A DNA stretch of 64,000 bases from AC-49 sp963817035 (GCA_963817035.1 CAWFMM010000004.1:1922001-1986000), one strand, 5' to 3'. Counted from the stretch's first letter, positions 1-9,200 are shown. The notes: a model not told the origin generated them from the sequence alone. Made by a program: numbers and translations.

Positions 1-962
1 ATCAGTCCGGCGTGGTAGGAGGTCCCGCAGGCGACGATCGTGATCCGCTCGATCCCGGCCAGCAGCGACTCGTCGAGCGCGCCCTCGTCGTTCAGATCGA
101 TGCGGTCACCGTGGGCGGCGCGGTCGAAGATCGTCTCGGCCAGTGCGTCGGCCTGCTCGTGGATCTCCTTGAGCATGAACGTCTCGTAGCCGCCCTTCTC
201 GGCGGTGTCCTCATCCCAGGTGATCTCCTCGATCTGGCGATCGAGGACCGTGCCGTCGGCCTGGATGAACGTCGTATGGTGCGGGGTGATCGCGACGATC
301 TCGCCGTTCTCGATGTACTGGACGCGGCGGGTCTCCTTGAGGAACGCGGGGATCGCCGAGGCGAGGAACGTCTCGCCGTCGCCGCGCCCGACGATCAGCG
401 GGCACTCGCGCCGCGCGCCGACCAGCAGCTCGGGCTCCTTGAGGCTCATCGCGACGAAGGCGAAGTGCCCGCGCAGCTCGGCGTAGGCGGCGCGGACGGC
501 CTCGAGCAGCGTGCCCTGGGCGAGATGATGGGAGACGAGGTGGGCGATGACCTCGGCGTCGGTCTCCGAGGTGAAGACCGCGCCCATGTCGCTGAGCCGG
601 CGCCGCAGCTCAACGTAGTTCTCGACGATCCCGTTGACGACGACGTGGACGCTGTCGTCCGTGTCGCCGTGCGGATGGGCGTTGGCCTCGTTGACCCGTC
701 CGTGGGTCGCCCAGCGCGTGTGCCCGATCCCGGTCGTCGCCGTGCGCGAGGCGACCGCGACGCCGCCACCCTGCTCGCGCTGCTGCGCGACCGCGCCGAC
801 GAGGTTGGCGAGGTTGCCGACGGCGCGCACCGACTCGATGTCGTCGCCGACGATCACCGAGATGCCCGCGGAGTCATAGCCGCGGTATTCGAGCTTCTGA
901 AGCCCGGCCAGAAGAAGGTCCTGGACCGGCCGATTGCCGACGTAGCCGACGATGCCGCACAT
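1..962 (-). CDS. glmS: Glutamine-fructose-6-phosphate aminotransferase, N-terminal part (runs off the window)
   Basis: Makes glucosamine-6-phosphate from fructose-6-phosphate and glutamine, the first step of UDP-GlcNAc synthesis, in the cytoplasm. The start reads MCGIVGYVGNR, so Cys2 is the class II glutaminase nucleophile exposed after Met removal, and the YRGYDSAG motif follows. About 320 codons are present: the glutaminase domain and the beginning of the SIS (isomerase) half. The 3' end lies outside the window. A good AAGGAGG ribosome binding site sits 7 nt before the ATG at 960-962. It is 29 nt downstream of glmM on the same strand, so both enzymes of the pathway are probably co-transcribed. 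Confidence 0.95.
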   Translation of the reverse strand, partial: MCGIVGYVGNRPVQDLLLAGLQKLEYRGYDSAGISVIVGDDIESVRAVGNLANLVGAVAQQREQGGGVAVASRTATTGIGHTRWATHGRVNEANAHPHGDTDDSVHVVVNGIVENYVELRRRLSDMGAVFTSETDAEVIAHLVSHHLAQGTLLEAVRAAYAELRGHFAFVAMSLKEPELLVGARRECPLIVGRGDGETFLASAIPAFLKETRRVQYIENGEIVAITPHHTTFIQADGTVLDRQIEEITWDEDTAEKGGYETFMLKEIHEQADALAETIFDRAAHGDRIDLNDEGALDESLLAGIERITIVACGTSYHAGL

Positions 963-991
963 GGGTTGCCTCCTTGTGTGGCTGAAGGATT

Positions 992-2323
992 CTACGCGGG
1001 TGGGGCGTTGGCCTCCACGATCGTCACGAGCCGCGCGCAGACCGCGTCGGTCTCGTCACCATCGGGGGCCTCGACCATCACGCGCACGAGCTGCTCCGTG
1101 CCGCTGGGGCGAACGAGCACGCGGCCACGGCCTTCGAGCGCCGCACTCTCCGCCGCGACCGCCTCGGCCAGCACCGGGTCGCCCATCGCCGCGTCGCGGT
1201 CAGCGACGCGGACGTTGACGAGCCGCTGCGGGATCTTGCGCATCGCCGCACGGTCGGCGAGGTCGCCGCCGCGCAGCGCCTCGAGCGCGAGCAGCGCACT
1301 CGCGATCCCGTCGCCCGAGGCGACGAAGCGTGTGTCGATGATGTGGCCCGACTGCTCGCCGCCGAGCGCCCAGCCGCGGGCGCGGAGCTCATCGAGCACG
1401 TAACGGTCACCGACCTGGGTCGTGGCAACCGTCACCCCGTGCTCGCGCATCGCCGCGTGGAAGCCGTAGTTCGTCATCACGGTGACGACGACGCCGTCGC
1501 CGGTCAGCGAGCCCTGGTCGCGCAGGTGCAGCGTCGCCAGCGCGATCAACTCGTCGCCGTCGACGACGACGCCGTGGCGATCCAGCGCGAGCACGCGATC
1601 GCCGTCGCCGTCAAACGCGAAGCCGACGTCGTGGCCGCCCTCGGTCAGGCGCTGTGCGAGCGCGCCGACGTGTGTCGAGCCGCAGCCGTCGTTGATGTTG
1701 CGCCCGTCGGGCTGGTCGGCCACGACCGTGACCGTCGCGCCGAGGCGGCGGAAGATCTCGGGCGCCGCGAGGTAGGTCGCACCATTGGCGCAGTCGAGCA
1801 GGACGTCGATGCCGGCGAGGTCGAGCGCCGCGAAGCGCTCGTGCAGGGCGCGCAGGTAGTCCTCGGTCGTGCCGTGCAGGGTGCGAACCTGCCCGAAGGG
1901 ACGATCGACGGGTCGCGGCACGGCGGCGGCGCTCTCGAGCGCCGCTTCGATCCGTGCCTCGGTCTCGTCGGAAAGCTTGTAGCCGTCGGCAGCGAAGAAC
2001 TTGATCCCGTTGTCGCAGTAGGGGTTGTGCGACGCCGAGATCACGGCCGCGAGGTCGAGCTCGTAACGTTCGATCAGCAGCGGCGCCGCGGGCGTCGGCA
2101 GGACGCCGCCGAGCAGCACCTCGCCGCCCGCGTCGGCGACCCCGGCCGCCAGTGAGGCCTCGAGCATCGGGCCCGACTCGCGCGTGTCGCGCAGCACGAG
2201 CACGCGCGGGCGCTCGCTCCCGGTCTGCAGCGCTGCGGCGCGGCCCAACGCCAGTGCCAGGTCAGCGGTGAGCACGTCGCCCGCCACTCCGCGGACGCCG
2301 TCGGTGCCGAACAGCTTTCGCAC
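992..2323 (-). CDS. glmM: Phosphoglucosamine mutase
   Basis: Converts glucosamine-6-phosphate to glucosamine-1-phosphate for peptidoglycan precursors. The 443-residue protein starts VRKLFGTDGVRG, the family N-terminus, so the GTG at 2321-2323 is chosen over an ATG 87 nt further up that lies inside rpsI. The phosphoserine loop is SASHNPYCDNG, the metal loop is FDGDGDR, the sugar loop is GGEQSGH and the phosphate site near the C-terminus is RPSGTE. Length fits the family (about 445). It begins 10 nt after the rpsI stop and precedes glmS, giving the common actinobacterial rplM-rpsI-glmM order. Confidence 0.96.
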   Translation of the reverse strand: MRKLFGTDGVRGVAGDVLTADLALALGRAAALQTGSERPRVLVLRDTRESGPMLEASLAAGVADAGGEVLLGGVLPTPAAPLLIERYELDLAAVISASHNPYCDNGIKFFAADGYKLSDETEARIEAALESAAAVPRPVDRPFGQVRTLHGTTEDYLRALHERFAALDLAGIDVLLDCANGATYLAAPEIFRRLGATVTVVADQPDGRNINDGCGSTHVGALAQRLTEGGHDVGFAFDGDGDRVLALDRHGVVVDGDELIALATLHLRDQGSLTGDGVVVTVMTNYGFHAAMREHGVTVATTQVGDRYVLDELRARGWALGGEQSGHIIDTRFVASGDGIASALLALEALRGGDLADRAAMRKIPQRLVNVRVADRDAAMGDPVLAEAVAAESAALEGRGRVLVRPSGTEQLVRVMVEAPDGDETDAVCARLVTIVEANAPPA

Positions 2324-2333
2324 GAAGTCGAAG

Positions 2334-3092
2334 CTAGCGCTTGGAGAACTGCGGGCGCTTGCGGGCCTTCTTGAGGCCGGCCTTCTTGCGCTCCTTGACT
2401 CGCGCGTCACGAGTCAGGAATCCACGGCGCTTGAGCTCGGCGCGCAGGTTCGGATCGGCCTCGAGCAGCGCGCGCGAGATGCCGTGGCGCAGCGCGCCGG
2501 CCTGCGAGCTGACGCCGCCGCCGTGAATGCGGGCGATGACGTCCATGCGCTCTTCGTAGCCAACGGCCTCGAGCGGCTGACGAATCTGGCGCTGCAGCGT
2601 CGGACGCGGGAAGAAGACGTCCAGCTCCTTGCCGTTGATCGTGTATGCGCCGGTGCCGGGCTTGAGGATGACGCGGGCGACGCCCGTCTTGCGCTTGCCG
2701 GTGGCGCTGTAGCGCGCGCCGGCGGCAAGGTCGATCGTCGCGGCCGCGATCGGCTGCTCGACGATGTCGTCGTCCTCGGACTCGGAGACGATCGGCTCGC
2801 CGTCCTCGTCGTACAGGGTCTCCTCGTCGTTGAGCGGGTCGACGCCCTCGCGCACGATGTCGACCTCGAGGTCGGCACCGGGAATCTCGGGCTTGACGCG
2901 CGGCGTCTCGGGCTCGTCCTCCTCGACCTCGGCGATGAGGTTGTCCTCCTCGGCGACGGCCTCGATGACGACCTCGTCGGCCTCGGCGGCCGTGCGGGCC
3001 TCAGCGACCTCAGCGACCGGCTCCTCGGCCACGACTTCGGGCGCCGCAACCTCCTCGGGCTGCTCGTCGTCGCGCGGCGTCTCGTCTGACAT
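2334..3092 (-). CDS. rpsI: Ribosomal protein S9 with a long acidic N-terminal extension
   Basis: Small-subunit protein. Residues 128-252 are a normal S9: TGKRKTGVAR near the start, the IHGGGVSSQAGA segment, and the basic tail ending KARKRPQFSKR that in other ribosomes reaches the decoding site. The first roughly 127 residues are unusual: they are very rich in Glu, Asp, Ala and Val and have no recognisable fold. The only better-placed start is the ATG at 3090-3092, which overlaps the rplM stop by 1 nt (TGATG). The extension is in frame with no stop, so it is probably translated. Its role is unknown. Confidence 0.95.
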   Translation of the reverse strand: MSDETPRDDEQPEEVAAPEVVAEEPVAEVAEARTAAEADEVVIEAVAEEDNLIAEVEEDEPETPRVKPEIPGADLEVDIVREGVDPLNDEETLYDEDGEPIVSESEDDDIVEQPIAAATIDLAAGARYSATGKRKTGVARVILKPGTGAYTINGKELDVFFPRPTLQRQIRQPLEAVGYEERMDVIARIHGGGVSSQAGALRHGISRALLEADPNLRAELKRRGFLTRDARVKERKKAGLKKARKRPQFSKR

Positions 3093-3526
3093 CAGGTCTT
3101 GATCTCCATCGGTTGCGGCTTCTGCGCGATGTGCGGATGCTCGGGACCGGCGTAGACCTTGAGCTTGGTGATCTGCCGGCGGGCGAGGCGGTTGCGGGGC
3201 AGCATGCCCTTGACCGCGTGGCGGATGACCTCTTCGGGGCGCCGGTCGAGCTGCTCCTGCAGCGTGCGCGTCTTCAGGCCGCCCGGATACCCGGAGTGAC
3301 GGCGGTAGAGCTTGTCGGTGAGCTTCTTGCCGGTGACCGAGATCCGCTCGGCGTTGATCACGATCACGAAGTCGCCGGTATCGATGTGCGGCGTGTACTC
3401 CGGCTTGCGCTTCCCGCGCAGGACATCGGCGATCTGCGTGGCGAGCCGGCCCAGGGTCTGACCCGTGGCGTCGACGATCACCCAGTCGCGCTGGCGGTCA
3501 TCGGGCTTGGCAACGTAAGTCTTCAT
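3092..3526 (-). CDS. rplM: Ribosomal protein L13
   Basis: Large-subunit assembly protein, 144 residues from MKTYVAKPDD. Family motifs seen are WVIVDATGQTLGRLA, the GDFVIVINAE segment, RHSGYPGG and VKGMLPRNRL. The ATG at 3524-3526 is chosen by homology; an upstream in-frame start would add 50 non-conserved residues. It is the first gene of rplM-rpsI-glmM-glmS and overlaps rpsI by 1 nt, so translation of the two is likely coupled. The divergent M23 peptidase starts about 140 bp away, so the shared intergenic region must hold both promoters. Confidence 0.96.
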   Translation of the reverse strand: MKTYVAKPDDRQRDWVIVDATGQTLGRLATQIADVLRGKRKPEYTPHIDTGDFVIVINAERISVTGKKLTDKLYRRHSGYPGGLKTRTLQEQLDRRPEEVIRHAVKGMLPRNRLARRQITKLKVYAGPEHPHIAQKPQPMEIKT

Positions 3527-3663
3527 GGCAGCAGTGAAGCCGCGCGTTCGGGCGCACGGCGACGAAGGATGATAGGACAAGTCGACGGCGGGCGCTGATA
3601 GGGTCGCGCCGTCGAGTGGTTCGGGCCCCTGCGCGACGGGTCTCGGAGCCTCGACATCCCTGT

Positions 3664-4824
3664 ATGAGGAGCGCACTCCCGATCATCGCGACCGGCTTGC
3701 TGCTGGGCATCTGCGCCCCGGCCGGCGCCGCCACCGGTGGCGCGTCGACGTCGGTCTCCGGGGTGATCGCGGGCGTCGACTGCGCGCTGAGCTGTGCCGG
3801 TCTCAGCCTCGCGCAGACCGCATCGGTGCTCCGGATCGGCGGCACGGGACTGGCCGACGTCGCCCAGGTGACGTTCATCGGAGCGGGCGGCGACGCCGAC
3901 GACGTCACCGCCTCGGCCACCGCGGTCACCGACACGAAGGTCATGGTCACGGTGCCGGCGGGAACGCCGAGCGGCCGGGTTCGCGTCATCAACTCCGACG
4001 GCACCGCGTCGGCCCCGAGCCGTCAGTCGATCGCGGTCACCACCTCCCCCCCGCCGCCGTCCGGTGCCGTGCACGCGAAGCTGTCGTCGACCAAGGTCTA
4101 TTTCGACGGAACGAAGCCCGCGACGCTGAGCTACTTCATCGATAGCGCGCTGCCATCGCAGGTGACGATCACGCTCGTGCACGGAACCCACGGAGCGCAG
4201 GTCGCGTCGTGGGGCCCGACGTTCGTCGCGGCGGGCACGGTGGGACAGGTCACGTGGGCGGGCACGAAGACGCCCGACGGCGGCGGGGTCGCCGCTACGG
4301 GGCGATACACGTTCCAGATCAGCGTCGCCGGATCGGGAACCCGCGCGGTGCTCGGCCCGCAGGCCACGAGCTCGTTCGCGTTCCTGCCCGACGTCTTCCC
4401 CGTGGCGGGCAAGCACTCCTTCAGCATGGGTGAGGGACGCTTCGGGGCGGGGCGCAGCGGCCATACCCACCAAGGCCAGGACATCATGGCCAAGTGCGGG
4501 GTTCCGCTCGTCGCCGCGCGCGGCGGGGTCGTCGAGAAGGTCGACGTCGACCCCAACGCCGGCAACTACGTCGTCATCGACGCGGCCGGGACCGGCGTCG
4601 ACATGTTCTACGCCCACCTGCGCGAGCCCTCGCCGCTGAAGGAGGGCGACCCGGTACTCAGCGGCCAGCCGATCGGCGTCGTCGGGCGCACCGGCGACGC
4701 GACGGCCTGCCACCTGCACTTCGAGGAATGGACCGCGCCGGGCTGGTACAAGGGCGGCCATCCGTTCGATCCGCTGCCGGACCTACGGGTCTGGGAGCGC
4801 GAGGCGCGGGCCGCCAAGAAGTAG
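3664..4824 (+). CDS. Secreted M23 (LytM-type) metallopeptidase
   Basis: Probable peptidoglycan endopeptidase or septal regulator acting outside the membrane. It starts at MRSALPIIATG with a signal peptide ending near the AGA-ATGG boundary. Next come an IPT/TIG-like beta-sandwich (about 30-130) and a second beta-rich module. The C-terminal M23 domain (about 255-370) carries the zinc motifs HTHQGQD (H-x3-D) and HLHFE. Both metal motifs are complete, so activity is expected. Its TAG stop overlaps the GTG of the rhodanese gene. Confidence 0.9.
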   Translation: MRSALPIIATGLLLGICAPAGAATGGASTSVSGVIAGVDCALSCAGLSLAQTASVLRIGGTGLADVAQVTFIGAGGDADDVTASATAVTDTKVMVTVPAGTPSGRVRVINSDGTASAPSRQSIAVTTSPPPPSGAVHAKLSSTKVYFDGTKPATLSYFIDSALPSQVTITLVHGTHGAQVASWGPTFVAAGTVGQVTWAGTKTPDGGGVAATGRYTFQISVAGSGTRAVLGPQATSSFAFLPDVFPVAGKHSFSMGEGRFGAGRSGHTHQGQDIMAKCGVPLVAARGGVVEKVDVDPNAGNYVVIDAAGTGVDMFYAHLREPSPLKEGDPVLSGQPIGVVGRTGDATACHLHFEEWTAPGWYKGGHPFDPLPDLRVWEREARAAKK

Positions 4825-5216
4825 TGCTCGTGGCCCGCCGGTCGATCGACGAGCTGCTGGCCGAGGCCCGGTCGGGGCTTGCGCGCGTCGAGCCGGAGAC
4901 GGCGTGGGCGGCCGCGCAGTCCGGCGACGCGGTGCTCGTCGATCTGCGGGAGTCCGATCAGCGGGCCGCCAACGGCGAGGTCCCCGGCGCGATCGCGCAT
5001 TCGCGACTGGTCATCGAGTGGCGTGCCGACCCGGAGGGCGAGTGGCGTGACGAACGCATTGCCGACCCGTCGCTGCGGCTGATCCTGTTCTGCAACCACG
5101 GCTACTCGTCGTCGCTGGCCGCCGCGACGTTGCAGGAGATGGGTTTCGCCCGGGCGACCGACATCGTCGGTGGGTTCGAAGCGTGGGAGCAGGCCGGGCT
5201 CCCGATCGACCGCTGA
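4824..5216 (+). CDS. Rhodanese-domain protein
   Basis: Single-domain sulfurtransferase-like protein of about 130 residues, cytoplasmic (no signal). Motifs are VLVDLRESDQ, the DWR-like segment VIEWRADPEG, the active-site loop CNHGYSSSLAA with the catalytic cysteine, and the closing VGGFEAW. GTG at 4824 overlaps the TAG of the upstream peptidase gene (TAGTG); GTG at 4830 is equally possible. The loop CNHGYSSS resembles the actinobacterial rhodanese group found beside cysteine metabolism genes. No direct partner is visible here. Confidence 0.88.
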   Translation: MLVARRSIDELLAEARSGLARVEPETAWAAAQSGDAVLVDLRESDQRAANGEVPGAIAHSRLVIEWRADPEGEWRDERIADPSLRLILFCNHGYSSSLAAATLQEMGFARATDIVGGFEAWEQAGLPIDR

Positions 5217-5225
5217 TCCGCCATC

Positions 5226-6188
5226 ATGGCCGCGATGATGCGAGGCCCGATCGACCAGGCAAAGCGCGCGAGCGACGCGGCGCGAGATCTGCGCACGATG
5301 CTGCGCGAGCACCGCCGGCAGATGCCGCCACCGATGCCGGTGATGCCGTCCGGGCCGGAGCAGCGCACGTTCCCGGCCGGCAAGCACGACCAGGCCGCGC
5401 ACATGTTCCGCTGGGAGCTGCGCGCCCACAGCGGGCTCGAGGAGCGCGAGTCGCGCCTGTGCGAGCTGGTCGAGTACTTCGGCTACGACATCGGGGCCCG
5501 CGCGGCGTACTGCGGGCCGTGGCTGTATTGGGACGATCCCCGCCGCCACACCTACGTCGAGCAGCTCGGGCTCGACGAGATGACGTTCGGGATCCTGCAC
5601 ATGTACAGCCTGTTCAACCGGCTGGACCCGGCGCGCAAGGACCTGTACTACATCTACGACGGTCTGCTCGCGCGGCTTGCGGAGCTCGGCGGGCCGGAGA
5701 AGGTGTCGGTGCTCGACTTCGGCTGCGGCCTCGGCCAGGCCGGCCTGTCGTTCGCGCTGCGGGACTACCGCACGCTGATGATCGACGTGGTCGACAACTA
5801 CCTCGACTTTGTGCGCTTCCTCGCCGCCAACCGCGGCGTCACGAAAGCCGAGCTGCTCCAGGCCGACTCCGAGGAGGAGTTCTACGACACCGGCGCCGAC
5901 GGCCACGACTACGGCCTGATCATCGAGTGGTCGACCTTCGAGCACGTCGGCGGCGCCCAGCACGCGCTCGAGCGCGTCCTCGGCGGCCTCGTCCCCGGCG
6001 GCGTCTTCGTCACGACGACGTTCTGCAAGGAGTGGACCGAGGCCGACATCGAGCACTACAAGCGCGACACCCAGGACGACGCGCTGGCCGCCGAATACAT
6101 GTCCGGCGAGATCGACGCCTGGCTCAAGGAATCCTTCGACGTGCTGTCCCCCCCGGGGACGATCGCCAAGGTCCTCGTGAAGCGTTAG
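5226..6188 (+). CDS. SAM-dependent methyltransferase
   Basis: Class I methyltransferase of 320 residues. The SAM-binding motif I is VLDFGCGLGQAG around residue 160, followed by an acidic strand end (LMIDVVDNY) and a motif IV-like EWSTFEHVGG. The first 130 residues are helical and specific to a subgroup I cannot name. The substrate is not readable from sequence. It lies 9 nt after the rhodanese gene and is probably co-transcribed with it and the M23 peptidase. ATGs at 5226, 5235 and 5238 are all possible starts. Confidence 0.85.
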   Translation: MAAMMRGPIDQAKRASDAARDLRTMLREHRRQMPPPMPVMPSGPEQRTFPAGKHDQAAHMFRWELRAHSGLEERESRLCELVEYFGYDIGARAAYCGPWLYWDDPRRHTYVEQLGLDEMTFGILHMYSLFNRLDPARKDLYYIYDGLLARLAELGGPEKVSVLDFGCGLGQAGLSFALRDYRTLMIDVVDNYLDFVRFLAANRGVTKAELLQADSEEEFYDTGADGHDYGLIIEWSTFEHVGGAQHALERVLGGLVPGGVFVTTTFCKEWTEADIEHYKRDTQDDALAAEYMSGEIDAWLKESFDVLSPPGTIAKVLVKR

Positions 6189-6206
6189 CGCGCCTCCACA
6201 GAGGCC

Positions 6207-6331
6207 ACGAGGCCGATCTTGGCAAAGCATCGTCGCCGCTCGCCAGGAAGAGCAGCCGGGACAGTGCGTCAGCACGGACCGGCTGCGATGACGCCGCGAG
6301 CGGCGTCGAGGCACAGCCAGATCGGCCTCGT
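6207..6331. ncRNA. Candidate structured RNA between convergent genes
   Basis: A perfect 13-bp inverted repeat (6207-6219 with 6319-6331) encloses two further perfect hairpins: an 8-bp stem 6252-6259/6279-6286 with an inner GTGC/GCAC helix, and an 8-bp stem 6290-6297/6300-6307 with a 2-nt loop. Together they make a closed multi-branch fold. The interval lies between the ends of the methyltransferase and guaA, and the closing helix just touches the guaA stop. No U-run follows on either strand, so it is not a plain terminator. Strand and function are unknown. Confidence 0.4.
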
Positions 6332-7944
6332 CATTCCCATTCGATTGTCCCGGGAGGTTTGCTCGTGATGTCGAGCACCACCCGGTTGACCTCGCGCAGC
6401 TCGCCGATCATCCGCGCCGCGATCTGCTCGAGCAGGTCATACGGCAGCCGTGCCCAGTCGGCGGTCATCGCATCGTCGCTCGTCACCGCGCGGATCACCA
6501 CGACGTAGCCGTAGGTCCGCTCGTCGCCCTGCACGCCCACCGTTCGCACGTCGGGCAGGACGCAGAACGACTGCCACAGATCGCGGTACAGGCCGGCCTT
6601 GCGGATCTCGTCCTGGAGGATGAAGTCGGCGTCGCGCAGGACGTCCAACCGCTCCTTGGTCGCCTCGCCGCCGACGATCCGGATCGCCAGGCCGGGGCCG
6701 GGGAACGGCTGGCGCCAGACCAGGCGCTCGGGCAGGCCGAGCTCGGCGCCGACGGCGCGGACCTCGTCCTTGAACAGCGCGCGCAGCGGCTCGACGAGCT
6801 CGAACTGCAAATCATCGGGGAGACCGCCGACGTTGTGGTGGGACTTGATCGTCGCCGCCCCGGTGCCGCCGCCGGACTCGATCACGTCGGAGTACAGCGT
6901 GCCCTGCACGAGATACTTGGGATCGCCGATCTTCGCGGCCTCTTCCTCGAACACGCGGATGAACTCGGCGCCGATGACCTTGCGCTTGGCCTCGGGTTCG
7001 GTCACGCCGTGCAGCTTGTCGAGGAAGCGCTCCTCGGCATCGACAGCGACCAGCGGCACTTTGAACGTGTCGCGGAACGCCTCGACGACCTGCTCGCCCT
7101 CGTTCTTGCGCATCAGCCCGTGATCGACGAACACGCACGTCAGCTGATCGCCGACCGCGCGGTGAACAAGCAGCGCGGCGACACTCGAGTCGACCCCGCC
7201 CGACAGGCCGCAGATGACCTTGCCTGCGCCGACCTGGGCGCGGATGCGGGCGATCTGCTCGTCGACGATCGAGGCCGCCGACCACGTCATGTCGCATTCG
7301 CAGATGTCACCGAGGAACGTCTTCAAAATGTCCTGGCCGAACGGGGTGTGCACGACCTCGGGGTGGAACTGGATGCCGTAGATGCCGCGCTCGACGCTCT
7401 CCAGCGCGGCTACCGGCGACGTCGGCGACGACGCCAGCGCCGTGAATCCCGGCGGCGGCTCGAAGACCGTGTCACGGTGCGACATCCAGCACGTCTGCTC
7501 GGTCGGAAGCCCGGCGAGCAGCCGACCGTTCTCGCGCACGTGCAGGTCGGAACGGCCGAACTCGCCGACCTCGGCCGCCTCGACCCTGCCCCCGAGCTCG
7601 GTGGCCAGCAGCTGCATTCCGTAACAGATGCCGAGGACCGGAATCCCGAGCTCGAGCAGCTCGCGCTCGAGCTTCGGCGCCCCGTCGGCATAGACCGAAG
7701 CCGGTCCACCGGAGAGGATCAGGCCCTTGGGCTTGCGCCGCGCGACCTCGGCCGCGCCGACGTGGTGGGGCAGCAGCTCGGAGAACACCCCGCATTCGCG
7801 CACGCGGCGCGCGATCAGCTGGCTGTACTGCCCGCCGAAGTCGAGCACGACGACCTCGTCGGTCGCGCGCGGGACATCGATTGCCGCACTCTCGTCGGCG
7901 AGCTCCGTCGCGGCCGTGGAGGCCGTGACGATGCCCTCCGGCAC
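6331..7944 (-). CDS. guaA: GMP synthase (glutamine-hydrolysing)
   Basis: Converts XMP to GMP with glutamine and ATP. 537 residues. The class I amidotransferase domain comes first, with FGGQYSQLIARRVRE and the nucleophile Cys107 in GICYGMQ. The ATP-pyrophosphatase domain follows with the P-loop GLSGGVDSS, and the C-terminus has RPFPGPGL-like QPFPGPGLA and ends KPPGTIEWE, as in the family. GTG at 7942-7944 overlaps the guaB3 TAG stop (TAGTG), so the two are coupled. The start adds about 30 non-conserved residues and may be internal. Confidence 0.97.
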   Translation of the reverse strand: MPEGIVTASTAATELADESAAIDVPRATDEVVVLDFGGQYSQLIARRVRECGVFSELLPHHVGAAEVARRKPKGLILSGGPASVYADGAPKLERELLELGIPVLGICYGMQLLATELGGRVEAAEVGEFGRSDLHVRENGRLLAGLPTEQTCWMSHRDTVFEPPPGFTALASSPTSPVAALESVERGIYGIQFHPEVVHTPFGQDILKTFLGDICECDMTWSAASIVDEQIARIRAQVGAGKVICGLSGGVDSSVAALLVHRAVGDQLTCVFVDHGLMRKNEGEQVVEAFRDTFKVPLVAVDAEERFLDKLHGVTEPEAKRKVIGAEFIRVFEEEAAKIGDPKYLVQGTLYSDVIESGGGTGAATIKSHHNVGGLPDDLQFELVEPLRALFKDEVRAVGAELGLPERLVWRQPFPGPGLAIRIVGGEATKERLDVLRDADFILQDEIRKAGLYRDLWQSFCVLPDVRTVGVQGDERTYGYVVVIRAVTSDDAMTADWARLPYDLLEQIAARMIGELREVNRVVLDITSKPPGTIEWE

Positions 7945-9194
7945 TACGCTCCGGCCTCGGCGTACTCGGGCGCCGAGTCGACGATCGGGTCCAGCGGCGC
8001 GGGTCCGTTGACCTCGGCCGCGGCGCCGCGCGAGCCCATGCCCACGCCCTGTGACGACTGCAACGCTTTGCCTTCGGTCTGCAGCGACGGGGCGATCATC
8101 AGCTCAGCGCGGTTGAACTCGGCGATGTCCTTGTACCCACAGGTCGCCATCGACGTGCGCAGCGCGCCCATCAGGTTGAACGTGCCGTCGTTCTCGCGCG
8201 CGGGGCCGATCAGGATCTCCTCGATCGTCCCGTTCTGCACGGTCGCGACGCGCGCGCCACGCGGGAGCGTCGGGTGGAACGTCGCCATGCCCCAGTGGAA
8301 CCCGTGGCCGGGCGCCTCGTGGGCGCGGGCAAGTGGCGAGCCGATCATGACGGCGTCGGCGCCGCAGGCGATCGCCTTGGACACGTCGCCACCGGTGCGC
8401 ATGCCGCCGTCGGCGATGACCTGGACGTACTCCCCTGTCTCGAGCATGTGCTGGGAGCGGGCGCCCGCAACGTCGGCGATCGCCGTCGCCTGTGGGACGC
8501 CGAGGCCGAGTACGCCGCGCGTCGTGCACGCCGCGCCAGGACCGACGCCGACGAGCACGCCGGCCGCGCCGGTGCGCATCAGATGGAGGCCCGTGTGGTA
8601 GCTCGCGCAGCCACCGACGACCACCGGGACGGGCAGCTCGGCCGCGAACTCCTTGAGGTTCAGCGGCGGGCGCGACAGGTCCTCGGAGACGTGCTCGGCC
8701 GAGACGACCGTGCCCTGGATGACCATGATGTCGAGGCCCGCGTCAAGCGCGGCCTCGTAGTGGGTGCGCACACGCTGGGGGGTAAGCGAGCCGGCAACGG
8801 GGACGCCATGGGCACGGATCTCCTCGATCCGCTGGACGATCAGCTCGGGCTTGATCGGCTCGCGGTAGATCTCCTGCATCTCGCGCGTGGCGATCTCCTT
8901 GGGCAGCGCGGCGATCCGCCGCAGCTGCTCGTCGGCATCCTCGTAACGGGTGAAGATGCCCTCGAGGTTGAGTACGGCGAGGCCGCCGAGCTTGCCGATG
9001 ATGCCCGCCGTGGTCGGCGAGACGACGCCGTCCATCGCCGATGCCAACAGCGGCAGCTCGAAGCGATAGTCGCCGAGCTTCCATGAGATGTCGACGTCGT
9101 CGGGATCGCGCGTGCGCCGCGAGGGCACGATCGCGATGTCGTCGAAGCCGTACGCTCGACGGGCCTTCTTCCCGCGGCCGATCTCAATTTCCAT
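7944..9194 (-). CDS. guaB3: GuaB3-family IMP dehydrogenase-related protein
   Basis: 416 residues beginning MEIEIGRGKKARRAYGFDD, typical of the GuaB3 branch found in actinobacteria and cyanobacteria. The TIM barrel has the catalytic loop GPGAACTTRG with Cys223 and no CBS insertion, which explains its length compared with about 500 for GuaB. GuaB3 proteins act in purine salvage or GMP metabolism; an actual IMP dehydrogenase activity cannot be told from sequence. It is the first gene of guaB3-guaA. A TAGGAT hexamer 6 nt before the ATG suggests a leaderless mRNA. Confidence 0.92.
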   Translation of the reverse strand: MEIEIGRGKKARRAYGFDDIAIVPSRRTRDPDDVDISWKLGDYRFELPLLASAMDGVVSPTTAGIIGKLGGLAVLNLEGIFTRYEDADEQLRRIAALPKEIATREMQEIYREPIKPELIVQRIEEIRAHGVPVAGSLTPQRVRTHYEAALDAGLDIMVIQGTVVSAEHVSEDLSRPPLNLKEFAAELPVPVVVGGCASYHTGLHLMRTGAAGVLVGVGPGAACTTRGVLGLGVPQATAIADVAGARSQHMLETGEYVQVIADGGMRTGGDVSKAIACGADAVMIGSPLARAHEAPGHGFHWGMATFHPTLPRGARVATVQNGTIEEILIGPARENDGTFNLMGALRTSMATCGYKDIAEFNRAELMIAPSLQTEGKALQSSQGVGMGSRGAAAEVNGPAPLDPIVDSAPEYAEAGA

Positions 9195-9200
9195 TGGTGA

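Noticed and set aside
12..1403. Long open frames opposite glmS/glmM and similar long antisense frames throughout (for example opposite rpsI, hydantoinase B and the LuxR-type gene)
   Set aside because: High-GC shadow frames: Arg/Ala/Gly/Asp-rich, no motifs, and fully covered by well-supported genes on the other strand.
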